DNA from: Acidobacteriaceae bacterium UBA1795
Lineage (GTDB): Bacteria; Acidobacteriota; Terriglobia; Terriglobales; Acidobacteriaceae
Length of the DNA: 20,998 bases
Assembly: GCA_002314435.1 (NCBI GenBank)
Contig: DCFV01000087.1
Span: 1-20,998 of the forward strand
Direction of reading: 5' to 3'
A program made the position numbers and the translations under genes. Below are positions 1 through 7,493 of this stretch, piece after piece (position 1 is the stretch's first letter; every line of letters starts with the position of its first letter). Under the pieces are notes generated by a model. The model did not search any database. It saw only the letters and a program-made list of their open reading frames with translations, and was not told the DNA's origin.

Positions 1-52
1 GCCTGCGCAGCAGTCCGGGCAAAGCCGCCCCGCCCCGCCCGCGCACCTGAAG

Positions 53-397
53 ATGGAAGGCCGCGCGCAGATGATGCGCATCTACGTCTGCGAAGACGAC
101 CGCTGGCGCGACAAGCAGCTTTACAAGGCTCTGCTCGAGGCCATGCGCGCAAACGACATCGCCGGCGTCACCGTGTACCGCGGAATTGCAGGCTTCAGTG
201 CCCATCGGCGCCCGGTCAAAGACAAAACGCCGGCTGCTACCGTGACGCTGTGCGCCGTCGACACACATGAGAAGCTCGAAGCCATTCTGCCGCTCGTGGA
301 CCAGATGGTCGTCGAAGGCCTGGTCGTCTTCTCTGACGTAGACATCATCAAGTACGCCTGGCGCGCAGCTGACACGGAAGCCTCACCCGCGCAGTAA
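53..397 (+). CDS. DUF190 family protein, first tandem copy
   Basis: A small 114-residue protein of the DUF190 family, whose fold resembles the PII/CutA type. The family signature is visible: RIYVCEDDRW near the N-terminus, then an LYKALLEAMR helix and a YRGIAGF segment. DUF190 genes often sit beside crcB fluoride-channel genes, so a role in fluoride or ion homeostasis is possible, but no biochemical activity is established. The frame stays open to the left window edge, so the start is not certain. ATG 53 is used because the residues before EDDRW match the family's usual short leader. ATG 71 has GGAAGG 10 bases upstream and is the alternative. The downstream paralogue begins 10 bases after the stop. 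Another frame ends in a stop at 48-50 and could be the tail of an upstream gene, which cannot be identified from 16 codons. Confidence 0.85.
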   Translation: MEGRAQMMRIYVCEDDRWRDKQLYKALLEAMRANDIAGVTVYRGIAGFSAHRRPVKDKTPAATVTLCAVDTHEKLEAILPLVDQMVVEGLVVFSDVDIIKYAWRAADTEASPAQ

Positions 398-407
398 GGA
401 GATCGCT

Positions 408-755
408 ATGAAGGAACAGATTCGCGGACGCATTGTGCGCATCCACTTCGGCGAAGACGACCGCTGGCAGGGCAAGCCGCTGTACGAAGCCATTCTGGCC
501 AAGTGCCGCGAACTGGCAATCGCCGAAGCAGTCGTCTTCCGCGGCATTGAGGGGTACGGCTCAGGCTCCCGCGTCCGGCGCAAGGGCCACTGGACTTTCT
601 CCAAGGATGCTCCCATCCAGCTGAGCATCATCGACACCGAAGAGCAGATCGCGCATCTGCTGCCCATTCTGGATACCATGGTCGACGAAGGCCTCGTGGT
701 CACCTCGCCAGTGGAGATGATCCGCTACACGCAGTCGCCGGCTCCCCCTGGCTGA
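408..755 (+). CDS. DUF190 family protein, second tandem copy
   Basis: A 115-residue DUF190 protein, paralogous to the gene just upstream. Shared landmarks are the EDDRW motif (residues ~16-20), KPLYEAIL, FRGIEGYG, and the C-terminal half LLPILDTMVDEGLV. ATG 408 has AAGGAG about 7 bases upstream, overlapping the stop of the first copy, so the two genes are surely co-transcribed and probably translationally coupled. The proteins may form hetero-oligomers, as PII-like folds usually assemble as trimers; this is inference. A function in fluoride or ion resistance is suggested only by the common crcB association of the family. No crcB is visible in the window. Confidence 0.88.
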   Translation: MKEQIRGRIVRIHFGEDDRWQGKPLYEAILAKCRELAIAEAVVFRGIEGYGSGSRVRRKGHWTFSKDAPIQLSIIDTEEQIAHLLPILDTMVDEGLVVTSPVEMIRYTQSPAPPG

Positions 756-760
756 GCCGG
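738..760 (+). terminator. Possible weak terminator after DUF190 pair
   Basis: A perfect 6-bp inverted repeat (CCGGCT / AGCCGG) with an 11-base loop spans the stop codon of the second DUF190 gene. The following bases are only moderately T-rich (ATTCTCGCTTC). It sits where the DUF190 unit should end, but the stem is short and it may be chance. Confidence 0.3.
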
Positions 761-807
761 ATTCTCGCTTCGCTCCATTGACGACAACGGTACTAATTGC
801 CCCGAAG

Positions 808-823
808 TGTGAGTTAAATCACA
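808..823. promoter_or_regulatory. CRP-type operator upstream of rubrerythrin
   Basis: The sequence TGTGA-GTTAAA-TCACA is an exact match to the CRP consensus half-sites with a 6-base spacer. It lies 55 bases before the rubrerythrin start. A -10-like TAATCT at 845-850 would place transcription start near 857, which puts the dyad centre at about -41.5. That is the classical class II activator position of CRP/FNR proteins. The palindrome is seen directly; the promoter geometry is inferred. Confidence 0.75.
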
Positions 824-877
824 GCCGTTCGCTCAACTTGGCCCTAATCTCAGTGCAGTTCCCGGAGAGAAACCAGT

Positions 878-1459
878 ATGAGCACGGCCAATTTTGCACC
901 CCGAGTCGGGCCCACCATCGAGAATCTACTTGCCGCGTATCAGGGCGAGCTCAACGCCCGTGCGCGCTACCTTGCCTTTGCCGACCGGGCGGACGAAGAC
1001 GGCTTCAGCGGCATCGCCAGCCTGTTTCGCGCCGCCGCACGCGCCGAGCAGATCCACGCCCACAACCAGGCCCGCGTGCTGCGCCAGTTGGGCGCCGAGG
1101 CCCGCGCCGAGCTTATCGCCTGCCGCGTGCACGACACCCTGGAAAACCTTAAGATCGCGCTCTCCGGTGAGAAGTACGAAATCGAAGCCATGTATCCGGC
1201 GTTCATCGACGAGGCGCGCGCCGCCATCAACTCCAATGCCGCCCGCTGTTTCGAGTGGTCGCTTGAAGCAGAAAAGGGACACGCGCGGCTCTGTGCTGAA
1301 GCACTCGATCTCTTCCAAACGAACCAGATGGAGTCATGGATCCGCTCAGCCCGCGACTTCTTTGTGTGCCCGGTGTGCGCATGCACATCCGAGCACAAGA
1401 CGGATGACAACTGCGGCATCTGTCAGTACCCGGCCGACCGCCTCGAAACCATCCGCTGA
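878..1459 (+). CDS. Rubrerythrin
   Basis: A 193-residue rubrerythrin, a cytoplasmic di-iron protein that reduces hydrogen peroxide with electrons from a rubredoxin-type site. The N-terminal ferritin-like four-helix domain carries likely iron ligands E24, the E57xxH60 pair, E98/E101 and E132xxH135. The C-terminus has a rubredoxin-like FeS4 knuckle pair, C164xxC167 and C179xxC182. Its length fits the family. ATG 878 has GGAGAG at 864-869 with 8-base spacing. It is monocistronic: the next gene converges and ends 4 bases away. A perfect CRP-type palindrome lies at 808-823, so expression is probably controlled by a CRP/FNR-family regulator, fitting a role under low oxygen or redox change. Confidence 0.95.
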   Translation: MSTANFAPRVGPTIENLLAAYQGELNARARYLAFADRADEDGFSGIASLFRAAARAEQIHAHNQARVLRQLGAEARAELIACRVHDTLENLKIALSGEKYEIEAMYPAFIDEARAAINSNAARCFEWSLEAEKGHARLCAEALDLFQTNQMESWIRSARDFFVCPVCACTSEHKTDDNCGICQYPADRLETIR

Positions 1460-1463
1460 TCCG

Positions 1464-2975
1464 CTATCGCATCGAGCGGAAAGGCGAGGCCGGCAATCCT
1501 TCGCCATTGAACAGATTGCATTGCGGGCTGTTGGCCCAGCCGTAGCGCATCAGCGTCGGCGCCGTTACCGCCGGACTGCTTGCCACCACGGTTTCGCCAT
1601 CAATCCTGGCCGTTGCCGCCACCCACTTCCCATCCGCGCCAGCTACCTCGAAACCAGTCAGTTCCCCACCCTTCGCCAGCAACCCATGTGCATGGTCAAA
1701 CCATGCCCGAATCGCAGCCCCTTGCGGCGTCGCCTGCCGGAAGAGCGGCCCGCTGTACTCCACCATCTCGCCGTAGCTCAGGGCGCGGGCAGCGCGGGCC
1801 AGGCGCAAGCCCACCTCCAGCTTGTTGGTAGGATGCACATCGTCCGGGTTGCCAATGTCGATCGTGACAGCCATCGCCGTGTTGCGCAGTTCCAGCGTGT
1901 CAACCTGCTGCTCGCGAAGCGCGGCCCAGTCCTCCAGCGGCGTCGACTTGTAGTTGGAGATCTGCACGTAGAGGAATGGAAAATCGCCAACCGCCCACTG
2001 GCGTCGCCAGTCCTCAATCAGTGCCCGGAAGATCCTGTGGTAAAGCGGTGCACGTTCCAGAGCGCTGTTGCTCTCGCCCTGGTACCAGATCACGCCCCGG
2101 ATCGCGAGCGGCGTCAGCGGTGCAATCATTCCGTTCCACAGCAGCCCCGGCCCCCAGCTCTCCAGTGGCGGATGCCACGGAAACTGCGGTATGGGCTGCC
2201 CCGCGGCCTTAGCTTCTTCGCGCTGGCGCTCATCGTCCTTTACTTCGCGCTCTGCTCTTTTCCCGCCGTTATCCGTCATCTTGCCGCGCGAAACGAACAA
2301 CGGCATCAGCGCGGCATCCTCGCCCAGTGCCGTCAGACGCACCCACGACTCGGCCACCGTGCCACCCCACGTGGCATCGATCACGCCTACCGGCACATGC
2401 TCGCGCTGCTCCAGGTCCCGCGCAAAATACCATGCCGCCGCGGAGAAGTCCTTCGCGGTATCAGGATTCGAGACCGCCCAGCCATCCGTATCCACATCCT
2501 CTTCGGCAAATTGTGAGGATCGTTTCTTCACCATCAGCAGCCGGATGCGCGGGTTGCTCGCGTGCGGCAAATCATGCGCGGCCGTTGCTGCGCGGCTCAG
2601 GGGAAACTCCATGTTCGACTGGCCCGAGGCAAGCCAAAGATCGCCTACCAGAATGTCCGTAAAGACGATGGGAAATTCCTGCGCAGCGCCGCTGCCTGCA
2701 GAAGGCGTTCCCTGTACAGACAAATCAAAGGGCCCTCCGGCTGCCCCCGGAGACAGATACACACTCCAGTCGCCGATTCGATTCGCCTGCGAGGTGCGCG
2801 TCTCGCCGCGAAAGGTGACAGCAACACTCTCGCCCGGCGCGGCCGTGCCCCACACATGCACGGGAAGGTCACGCTGGACCACCATGTGGCTACCGATCAC
2901 GGTGGGGACATGAACCTGAGCGAATACAACTGCTGGAAATACCAGAAGGAGCAACAAAAATCTTCGGCAATTCAT
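1464..2975 (-). CDS. Secreted sialate O-acetylesterase-type SGNH esterase
   Basis: A 503-residue exported esterase of the sialate 9-O-acetylesterase (SASA) family, expected to remove O-acetyl groups from sugars. In this kind of genome the substrate could be plant polysaccharide rather than sialic acid. Residues 1-20 form a signal peptide (hydrophobic run, cleavage near AQ). Catalytic landmarks are the GQSNM block with nucleophile S120, the WYQGES block at about 297-302, and the D378-D-V-H381 block. A charged, probably helical insertion covers about 231-270. The ATG at 2975 is preceded by GAGGTG with about 7-base spacing. The gene converges on rubrerythrin with 4 bases between stops. A short dyad lies at 3009-3029 upstream. 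Nothing nearby defines its exact substrate. Confidence 0.92.
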   Translation of the reverse strand: MNCRRFLLLLLVFPAVVFAQVHVPTVIGSHMVVQRDLPVHVWGTAAPGESVAVTFRGETRTSQANRIGDWSVYLSPGAAGGPFDLSVQGTPSAGSGAAQEFPIVFTDILVGDLWLASGQSNMEFPLSRAATAAHDLPHASNPRIRLLMVKKRSSQFAEEDVDTDGWAVSNPDTAKDFSAAAWYFARDLEQREHVPVGVIDATWGGTVAESWVRLTALGEDAALMPLFVSRGKMTDNGGKRAEREVKDDERQREEAKAAGQPIPQFPWHPPLESWGPGLLWNGMIAPLTPLAIRGVIWYQGESNSALERAPLYHRIFRALIEDWRRQWAVGDFPFLYVQISNYKSTPLEDWAALREQQVDTLELRNTAMAVTIDIGNPDDVHPTNKLEVGLRLARAARALSYGEMVEYSGPLFRQATPQGAAIRAWFDHAHGLLAKGGELTGFEVAGADGKWVAATARIDGETVVASSPAVTAPTLMRYGWANSPQCNLFNGEGLPASPFRSMR

Positions 2976-3326
2976 TCATACACCTCAAAATGACGTTGTT
3001 GATCCAAGTGGAGCGGCGGTATAGCTCCATCTACAACAAAATAAGACGCTATCAGAGTCTGCCAAAGAGTGTCAGTAAGTCGTCGCTGAAGCATTTTTCA
3101 CAAAACAAGCACAACATTTCAGCCGTTTTTGGTGTCAAATGGGATCAGTACTTTCTGCACTCCTTTTCTTGCCATCCGTGCGGATCGCCTAACTAGCGGC
3201 CTGAGTGTTTTTTCAATTTCACGGATCGAACCAATTGCCTCCGGCACAGGACATTGCCGGAACCGCTTCGTAATTATCCGTTACTCGATGAGCGACCAAC
3301 AAACCGACCATGGGGAGATGTCGTCT
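2976..3326. other. Divergent intergenic region, esterase / LRAT-like gene
   Basis: These 351 bases separate two divergent genes for exported proteins and must hold both promoters. The stretch is more AT-rich than its surroundings. The clearest structure is a dyad TGGAGC-N9-GCTCCA (3009-3029). I could not pick out convincing -35/-10 pairs, and I see no coding sequence or RNA gene. An upstream-extended frame from 3129 lacks a ribosome site and is not considered coding. Confidence 0.6.
3009..3029. promoter_or_regulatory. Dyad upstream of esterase, possible operator
   Basis: The perfect inverted repeat TGGAGC-GGCGGTATA-GCTCCA has 6-base arms and a 9-base spacer, 34 bases before the esterase start. 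It could be an operator for a local regulator or a leader hairpin. No regulator gene is adjacent, and a 6-bp arm can occur by chance. Confidence 0.3.
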
Positions 3327-4418
3327 ATGCGCACATTACGCACAGCAACGTTTGCTCTCGTGGCCATCGTTCTGTTTTCGATTGCCCGCCCGCAAGGCCA
3401 CTCCCAGGCAGCCTTGTTGATGGAGGAGCCGTACGGCTTCTTTGGCACCCTTAACCCCACTGGGCACACAGCCATTTATTTCGAAAACATCTGCGCTGAA
3501 ACCCCCGTCAAGCTCCGCCGCTGCACCCCAGGCGAACAGGGGACGGTCATCGCGCGGTACTCGGGCATCGCCGACTACGACTGGGTCGCGATTCCCTTGG
3601 TGCCCTACCTTTACTCCGTTGAGAACATCAATGAGGTCCCAGACCGCGTGGACCACGCCTTCGTTGTGCGCCTGCGCGAGAAATATCATGAGACGCACCT
3701 GCTCTCTCTTGGAGAAGACATACGGCCCGGCGGCTTCCTCCATGGCGGCTGGACTGAACTCGTCGGCGTGTCCTACGAGCGCCGCATCTATGCCTTCCGG
3801 TTCGACACCACCTCGGCACAGGATGATGCATTCATTGCCCGCATGAACGCCGATAAGAACCACTCTGAATTCAAACTGCTCTTCAATAACTGCGCCGATT
3901 TCGCGCGCGTAATCATGAATCACTACTTTCCCGGCACCTTCTCCCGCAGCATTTTCCCGGACGCGGGTATGACCACTCCCAAGCAGATTACGTATAAGCT
4001 CGAGCGCTATGCCCGCAAGCATCCTGAAACCAATCTCGCAGTCTTCGAGATTCCCCAGGTGCCCGGCAACCGGCGCTTGAGCCACTCCAACAAGAGCATT
4101 GCGGAATCTCTGGTGACTACCGGGTATGCCGTGCCCATCGCCATCCTGAATCCCTATCTCGCCGGGGGCCTGTTTGTCGATTACCTGGTGCGCGGGCACC
4201 ACAATCTCATCCCCAAGAATCACGAAATACTGAGTCCCGATAATCTGGATGCGTTGACAGCTCCAACTGCTGATCAGCAGAATCCGGTAAGCGCGGGGAC
4301 ACAGGCCACTCCCGCTGCGGTCACCGTCGGAGCCGAAGTGACATCGGCTGCTGCGGTACCGACTCCCGGCCTGAGAGAGTTGCCGGTTGAACATGACGCA
4401 AACCCCACAGAGTTTTAA
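3327..4418 (+). CDS. Exported LRAT/NlpC-like (DUF4105-type) protein
   Basis: A 363-residue exported protein that resembles permuted papain-fold enzymes of the LRAT / YiiX / DUF4105 kind. ATG 3327 is chosen because GGAG at 3314-3317 lies 9 bases upstream and the next ~28 residues make a good signal peptide (hydrophobic core FALVAIVLFSIA). The likely catalytic pair is H47 in GHTAIYF and C189 in NNCADF, the order expected of circularly permuted NlpC/P60-type folds. Known relatives act as hydrolases or acyltransferases on lipids or peptides, but the substrate here is unknown. The C-terminus from about residue 310 is Ala/Thr/Pro-rich. The last 26 bases overlap the following DUF6526 gene, implying co-expression. 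Confidence 0.72.
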   Translation: MRTLRTATFALVAIVLFSIARPQGHSQAALLMEEPYGFFGTLNPTGHTAIYFENICAETPVKLRRCTPGEQGTVIARYSGIADYDWVAIPLVPYLYSVENINEVPDRVDHAFVVRLREKYHETHLLSLGEDIRPGGFLHGGWTELVGVSYERRIYAFRFDTTSAQDDAFIARMNADKNHSEFKLLFNNCADFARVIMNHYFPGTFSRSIFPDAGMTTPKQITYKLERYARKHPETNLAVFEIPQVPGNRRLSHSNKSIAESLVTTGYAVPIAILNPYLAGGLFVDYLVRGHHNLIPKNHEILSPDNLDALTAPTADQQNPVSAGTQATPAAVTVGAEVTSAAAVPTPGLRELPVEHDANPTEF

Positions 4419-4827
4419 GCATCACGCACGCCTCGATCCTCAATTTCACTTTGTGCTCTTCGGCACGCTGCTCGTCAACTTCGTCGTAGCCATCGTGCTC
4501 ACCGTAAGACACCCCAGCTTCTGGTCCGCCTGGTTCCTCGTTCTCTCCTTCGTCGCCTTCATCGCCCTGTTCCGCCTGCGGCTCTACCCGCTCAAGGTGC
4601 AGGATCGCGTGATCCGACTCGAAGAACGCCTGCGCCTGCAGGCTTTGGCTCCGGCAGAGTGGCACGCGCAGATCTGCCGCCTCAACGAAGATCAGTTGAT
4701 TGGCCTTCGCTTTGCGTCCGACGAAGAAGTGGTAGAACTGGCCAAACAGGCTCTCGAACACAACCTCAATCGCAAGCAGATCAAGGAACGCATCCAGAGC
4801 TGGCGCGCGGACGACTGGCGCGTGTAA
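4393..4827 (+). CDS. DUF6526 family small membrane protein
   Basis: A 144-residue protein matching the DUF6526 pattern: a short polar N-terminus, two closely spaced transmembrane helices (about residues 20-42 and 48-66), then a cytoplasmic region. That region has RLRLYPLKVQDRVIRLEERLR and ends in repeated basic/acidic helices. The function is unknown. ATG 4393 is used; TTG 4387 is two codons upstream. The start lies inside the end of the LRAT-like gene (26-base overlap), so translation is probably coupled; only a weak GAGAG lies further upstream. A strong hairpin terminator follows at 4883-4910. Confidence 0.8.
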   Translation: MTQTPQSFKHHARLDPQFHFVLFGTLLVNFVVAIVLTVRHPSFWSAWFLVLSFVAFIALFRLRLYPLKVQDRVIRLEERLRLQALAPAEWHAQICRLNEDQLIGLRFASDEEVVELAKQALEHNLNRKQIKERIQSWRADDWRV

Positions 4828-4882
4828 CTCCCCTTCAAATCCACCCGCGAAAAGAGAGGCGTGCTACCAATCGATTCAATCT

Positions 4883-4920
4883 AGCCAGAATTCGTTGCCG
4901 AATTCTGGCTTTCTCTTATT
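4883..4920. terminator. Bidirectional intrinsic terminator
   Basis: An 11-bp perfect inverted repeat (AGCCAGAATTC / GAATTCTGGCT, arms 4883-4893 and 4900-4910) has a 6-base loop and is followed on the plus strand by TTCTCTTATT. It lies between the convergent ends of the DUF6526 gene and the cytochrome b gene, so it probably terminates the plus-strand unit and may serve both. Confidence 0.8.
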
Positions 4921-4944
4921 GTCACTTCGTGAACAAAAGCAAAC

Positions 4945-5808
4945 TCAATAGAAATACGCGCTCAGTGTCAGTACCAGTAATGTGAGCCCGATTGCAATCG
5001 CGGTGAAACCGATGATCCGCGAAAAATTCACGAACCAGCTTGCCGGAGCACTGCCGACCCGTTCTTCGAGTTTCCCTTCCCTCGCCAGGCGCGCGTACTC
5101 CAGGGGGCGTTTATGCTGGAACTCCTTTTCGCTTTCCACGCCCGTAAAAATCACCATGTCCATGGGGAAGCTGTCGGGCCGTAGATGCGTGTTGACGAAA
5201 TGGATCGAGAAGATGAACAGAATTGCCAGCAGTCCTTCCTCGCTGTGAATCACCAGCGCGGCGTTGAGCGCCCAGCCCGGAAGGAAGCGCGCAAAGAACG
5301 GAGCGAACCACATGGCGTATCCCGAAAAGCCAATGACGATCATTCCCCAGAACACTGCCCAATAGTCGAATTTCTCCCAGTATGCGTAGCGATCAAACTT
5401 CGGCTTCGGACCAAGACCCACGAACCAGCGCAAGTGCCCGAGCATATCCTTCAGATCCTTCCAGTTCGCCACCATCGAAGTCGCGCCCCAGAAGACCCCC
5501 TTTTCGCGATGGTAGAGACCGCGCGCAAAGACTTCCTTTACGTGAATGAGAAATGCGATCGTAAGCACCAGTGCGCAGAACTTGTGGAAGAAGAGAATCG
5601 CTCCAAATCCGCCCACCGCGCGCGCTGCGCCTCGTGCCCAAATGCTCTCACTGAAGCGCAGAGGCAATCCCGTCGCTGCGAGTCCGAGGAAGGTGGAGAA
5701 TAGAACAGCGTGCAGATAGCGCTGTTTGCTTGTGAAGCGCCGGTAGTAACGGCCTTCGCTGGGCACTTCGGCCTCGGCTGACACCGCAGTTTGCTCAAGC
5801 TCAGGCAT
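4945..5808 (-). CDS. Di-haem cytochrome b membrane subunit
   Basis: A 287-residue integral membrane protein of the cytochrome b561 / formate dehydrogenase gamma-like class, expected to carry two b haems and exchange electrons with quinones. Likely haem-ligand histidines lie in or beside membrane helices: H33, H75, H89, H188 and H203, with H208 nearby. Helices are at about 33-50, 70-90, 150-168, 188-208 and near the C-terminus. ATG 5808 is chosen because GGAGGG lies 5 bases upstream; ATGs at 5820 and 5829 are possible but have poorer ribosome sites. This start overlaps the stop of the upstream 11-haem cytochrome gene by 8 bases (ATGCCTGA), so the two subunits are translationally coupled and surely form one complex. 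The fused gene at 7890-9845 contains the same two parts in one chain. Confidence 0.9.
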   Translation of the reverse strand: MPELEQTAVSAEAEVPSEGRYYRRFTSKQRYLHAVLFSTFLGLAATGLPLRFSESIWARGAARAVGGFGAILFFHKFCALVLTIAFLIHVKEVFARGLYHREKGVFWGATSMVANWKDLKDMLGHLRWFVGLGPKPKFDRYAYWEKFDYWAVFWGMIVIGFSGYAMWFAPFFARFLPGWALNAALVIHSEEGLLAILFIFSIHFVNTHLRPDSFPMDMVIFTGVESEKEFQHKRPLEYARLAREGKLEERVGSAPASWFVNFSRIIGFTAIAIGLTLLVLTLSAYFY

Positions 5809-7072
5809 TGTTCCCTCCATTGGACCCATTCCTGCGCACCTGATCGAACCGCGAACGGATCAGCCAAAGAATAGTGTGAATTACAAAGAAAGTGAGCACA
5901 CTGATCAGAAGCAGGTTCATGAATAGCCGAACGTAGAACAGGGCCGGATTCAGCTTTCGATCATGCGCATTGGCGTGCGGCTGATACTGCACGAAGCTCA
6001 GATTGGCTCCCGCGTGGCATTTGCCGCACGTCGCCACAAGATTGGCTTTGGCAACGGGCGATCGCGGGTCCGCAGTCGGATAGATTTCGTGCGCTCCGTG
6101 GCAGTCCCAGCACCTGGCTGTTTCCACGTATCCGCCCAAAGAGCCAAGCTGCGAGTGAAAAGTATCATGATAGGTCGACAGTTTGTCTTTATGGCAAGAC
6201 CCACAGATGGGCGTCGACTGCATGCGAAACTCGGATTCCGTCGGCTGCAGGATCGCGTGCGCCGTGTGGCAGTCCGTGCAAACTGGCGCCTTCAGATTGC
6301 CCGATGCAACTGCATGCCCGTGCGAGCCTCTTTCATAATCCGCGTCAATCTTCGCGTGGCAGGTTCCGCAGGTCTTGGGAATATTCGCTTTAAAGGTGGG
6401 GCTTTGCGGATCTTTGCGGCTCAGGATTTTGTGCGAACCGTGGCAACTCTGGCAATTGGCCGCCACCAGGAGGCCTTCTTTGCTCAAGGCGAACCCGTGA
6501 ATGGAATCCATGTAGTTCGGATACACACTGGGCAGCCCGTGCTTGCGCGCCATCCCATCGGTCCCATGGCAATTGCCGCACGTCTTGGGAATATTCAGGG
6601 GGTAGACCGCCGAACGCGAATCTGACTTCGGAAAGATCGAGTGCGCATCGCCATGACAGCTCGAACAAGGATGATCCTTCGAGGAAGAGTGCACGCTGCC
6701 CGCCAATGACGATGCCTCATCCGCGTGGCAGCTCTTGCACTCCACGCGCGCAATGTGCTCCGGATGTGGATATTCCTTGATGTCGGCGTGGCAGTTGTTG
6801 CACTTCATACTGCCGTGAATGCTCGCGGAAAACGTACTGCCGTCGACAGCGATGCTGTGACCGGCAGCATCCTGCATGGACTTATCCCCGTGGCAGGCCA
6901 GGCAATCGCTCTGCGCATGCAGGCTGTGCGGCGCGGCAAAGAGCGCGAGCGCCACAACGAAACTGATAAATGCCCCGCGGTGCCGGACAACCTCGGAACT
7001 GGCAGTGAACGATCGGAAGAGGCGAAGCAGAACCTCCTCACAACTGGCATTGAATCGCGCGGAACTTCGCAT
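5801..7072 (-). CDS. Membrane-anchored 11-haem cytochrome c
   Basis: A periplasmic multihaem c-type cytochrome of 423 residues from ATG 7072. Eleven CxxCH motifs start at C57, 91, 112, 136, 165, 207, 235, 265, 290, 321 and 349. The last eight form four pairs in which a CxxCH(G/T)xH-type motif is followed 25-29 residues later by a second CxxCH motif. A hydrophobic stretch at about 34-48 looks like a signal peptide. One C-terminal transmembrane helix (about 379-404, with H399) anchors the protein. ATG 7072 has GGAGAAG upstream; ATG 7117 would add 15 residues but lacks a good ribosome site. It overlaps the cytochrome b gene by 8 bases. The pair probably moves electrons between membrane quinols and periplasmic partners. 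A CRP-type site lies at 7206-7221. Confidence 0.93.
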   Translation of the reverse strand: MRSSARFNASCEEVLLRLFRSFTASSEVVRHRGAFISFVVALALFAAPHSLHAQSDCLACHGDKSMQDAAGHSIAVDGSTFSASIHGSMKCNNCHADIKEYPHPEHIARVECKSCHADEASSLAGSVHSSSKDHPCSSCHGDAHSIFPKSDSRSAVYPLNIPKTCGNCHGTDGMARKHGLPSVYPNYMDSIHGFALSKEGLLVAANCQSCHGSHKILSRKDPQSPTFKANIPKTCGTCHAKIDADYERGSHGHAVASGNLKAPVCTDCHTAHAILQPTESEFRMQSTPICGSCHKDKLSTYHDTFHSQLGSLGGYVETARCWDCHGAHEIYPTADPRSPVAKANLVATCGKCHAGANLSFVQYQPHANAHDRKLNPALFYVRLFMNLLLISVLTFFVIHTILWLIRSRFDQVRRNGSNGGNNA

Positions 7073-7205
7073 GCGCAGACTTCTCCATCTGCAAAGAGCT
7101 GACACTCTTTCGCTCATACTTCGCCGCAGAGGAATTCTCCTGTTTCGGCGGAAACCTCTTGCTGGTTTTGCTCTTTCGAGGAAAGCCTCTTTTGAAAATA
7201 CTCGC

Positions 7206-7221
7206 AGTGATGATGGTCACA
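7206..7221. promoter_or_regulatory. CRP-type operator, 11-haem/cyt b operon
   Basis: AGTGA-TGATGG-TCACA matches the CRP dyad with one mismatch and a perfect GTGA-N6-TCAC core. It lies upstream of the split cytochrome operon. A minus-strand TATTTT begins 5 bases beyond it, which would place the site over the -35 region if that -10 is used. Confidence 0.65.
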
Positions 7222-7259
7222 TGTAGGTCGAATTGGAATCTATCTACAATGCAACGGAA

Positions 7260-7275
7260 TGTGGGTGCGATCACA
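7260..7275. promoter_or_regulatory. Second CRP-type operator between cytochrome genes
   Basis: TGTGG-GTGCGA-TCACA has one mismatch to the CRP consensus. Its centre is 54 bases from the centre of the 7206-7221 site, about five helical turns, so two dimers could bind on the same face of the DNA. It is far (about 220 bases) from the small cytochrome c start, so it more probably serves the minus-strand operon or both. Confidence 0.6.
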
Positions 7276-7398
7276 TCCTCCGGCAGGCAAGTGTGATAAC
7301 CACCTAGGAAGGGTGGAGACTCTTCGATTCGTTCGATGCGCTACTATCACCGCACTCAACGGCGCGAACAGCAATTCCGGTTTTCCAAAATGCTCTTA

Positions 7399-7414
7399 TG
7401 TGAGCAAGAACACT
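7399..7414. promoter_or_regulatory. Weak CRP-type site near small cytochrome c
   Basis: TGTGA-GCAAGA-ACACT has one perfect half-site and two mismatches in the other. It is 80 bases before the cytochrome c start, a plausible activator distance, but the match is weak. Confidence 0.3.
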
Positions 7415-7493
7415 AACTTCAGCCATCTCTATTTGAAGTAAGAAACTGGGGACGCTTCGGGTTCTGGTGCTGAACAAGATCAAGGAGAATGCA

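Larger units (their letters stand above)
7073..7493. other. Divergent intergenic region between cytochrome genes
   Basis: About 420 bases separate the 11-haem operon (minus) from the small cytochrome c gene (plus); part may be coding if the former starts at 7117. It holds two good CRP-type palindromes (7206-7221, 7260-7275), a weaker third match (7399-7414) and an isolated TGTGA half-site at 7292. A minus-strand TATTTT (7200-7195) is a possible -10 element. Short reading frames here lack ribosome sites and homology, and I consider them non-coding. Confidence 0.65.

Noticed and set aside
1..50. Possible crcB tail ending in a stop at 48-50
   Set aside because: Sixteen codons rich in Pro and Arg cannot be assigned; the family association alone is not enough for a feature.
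894..2516. A 540-codon plus-strand reading frame across rubrerythrin and the esterase
   Set aside because: It overlaps rubrerythrin in another frame and runs antisense to the esterase. Its translation is Arg/Pro/Ser-rich without any recognisable domain, as expected for a shadow frame in GC-rich DNA.
3129..3326. N-terminal extension of the LRAT-like gene to ATG 3129
   Set aside because: No ribosome site there. The extension would bury the signal peptide, and ATG 3327 has GGAG at the right distance.
4921..4933. TCAC-TTC-GTGA dyad near the cytochrome b stop
   Set aside because: The half-sites are in the opposite order and spacing to a CRP site, and it lies at the convergent end of genes rather than at a promoter.
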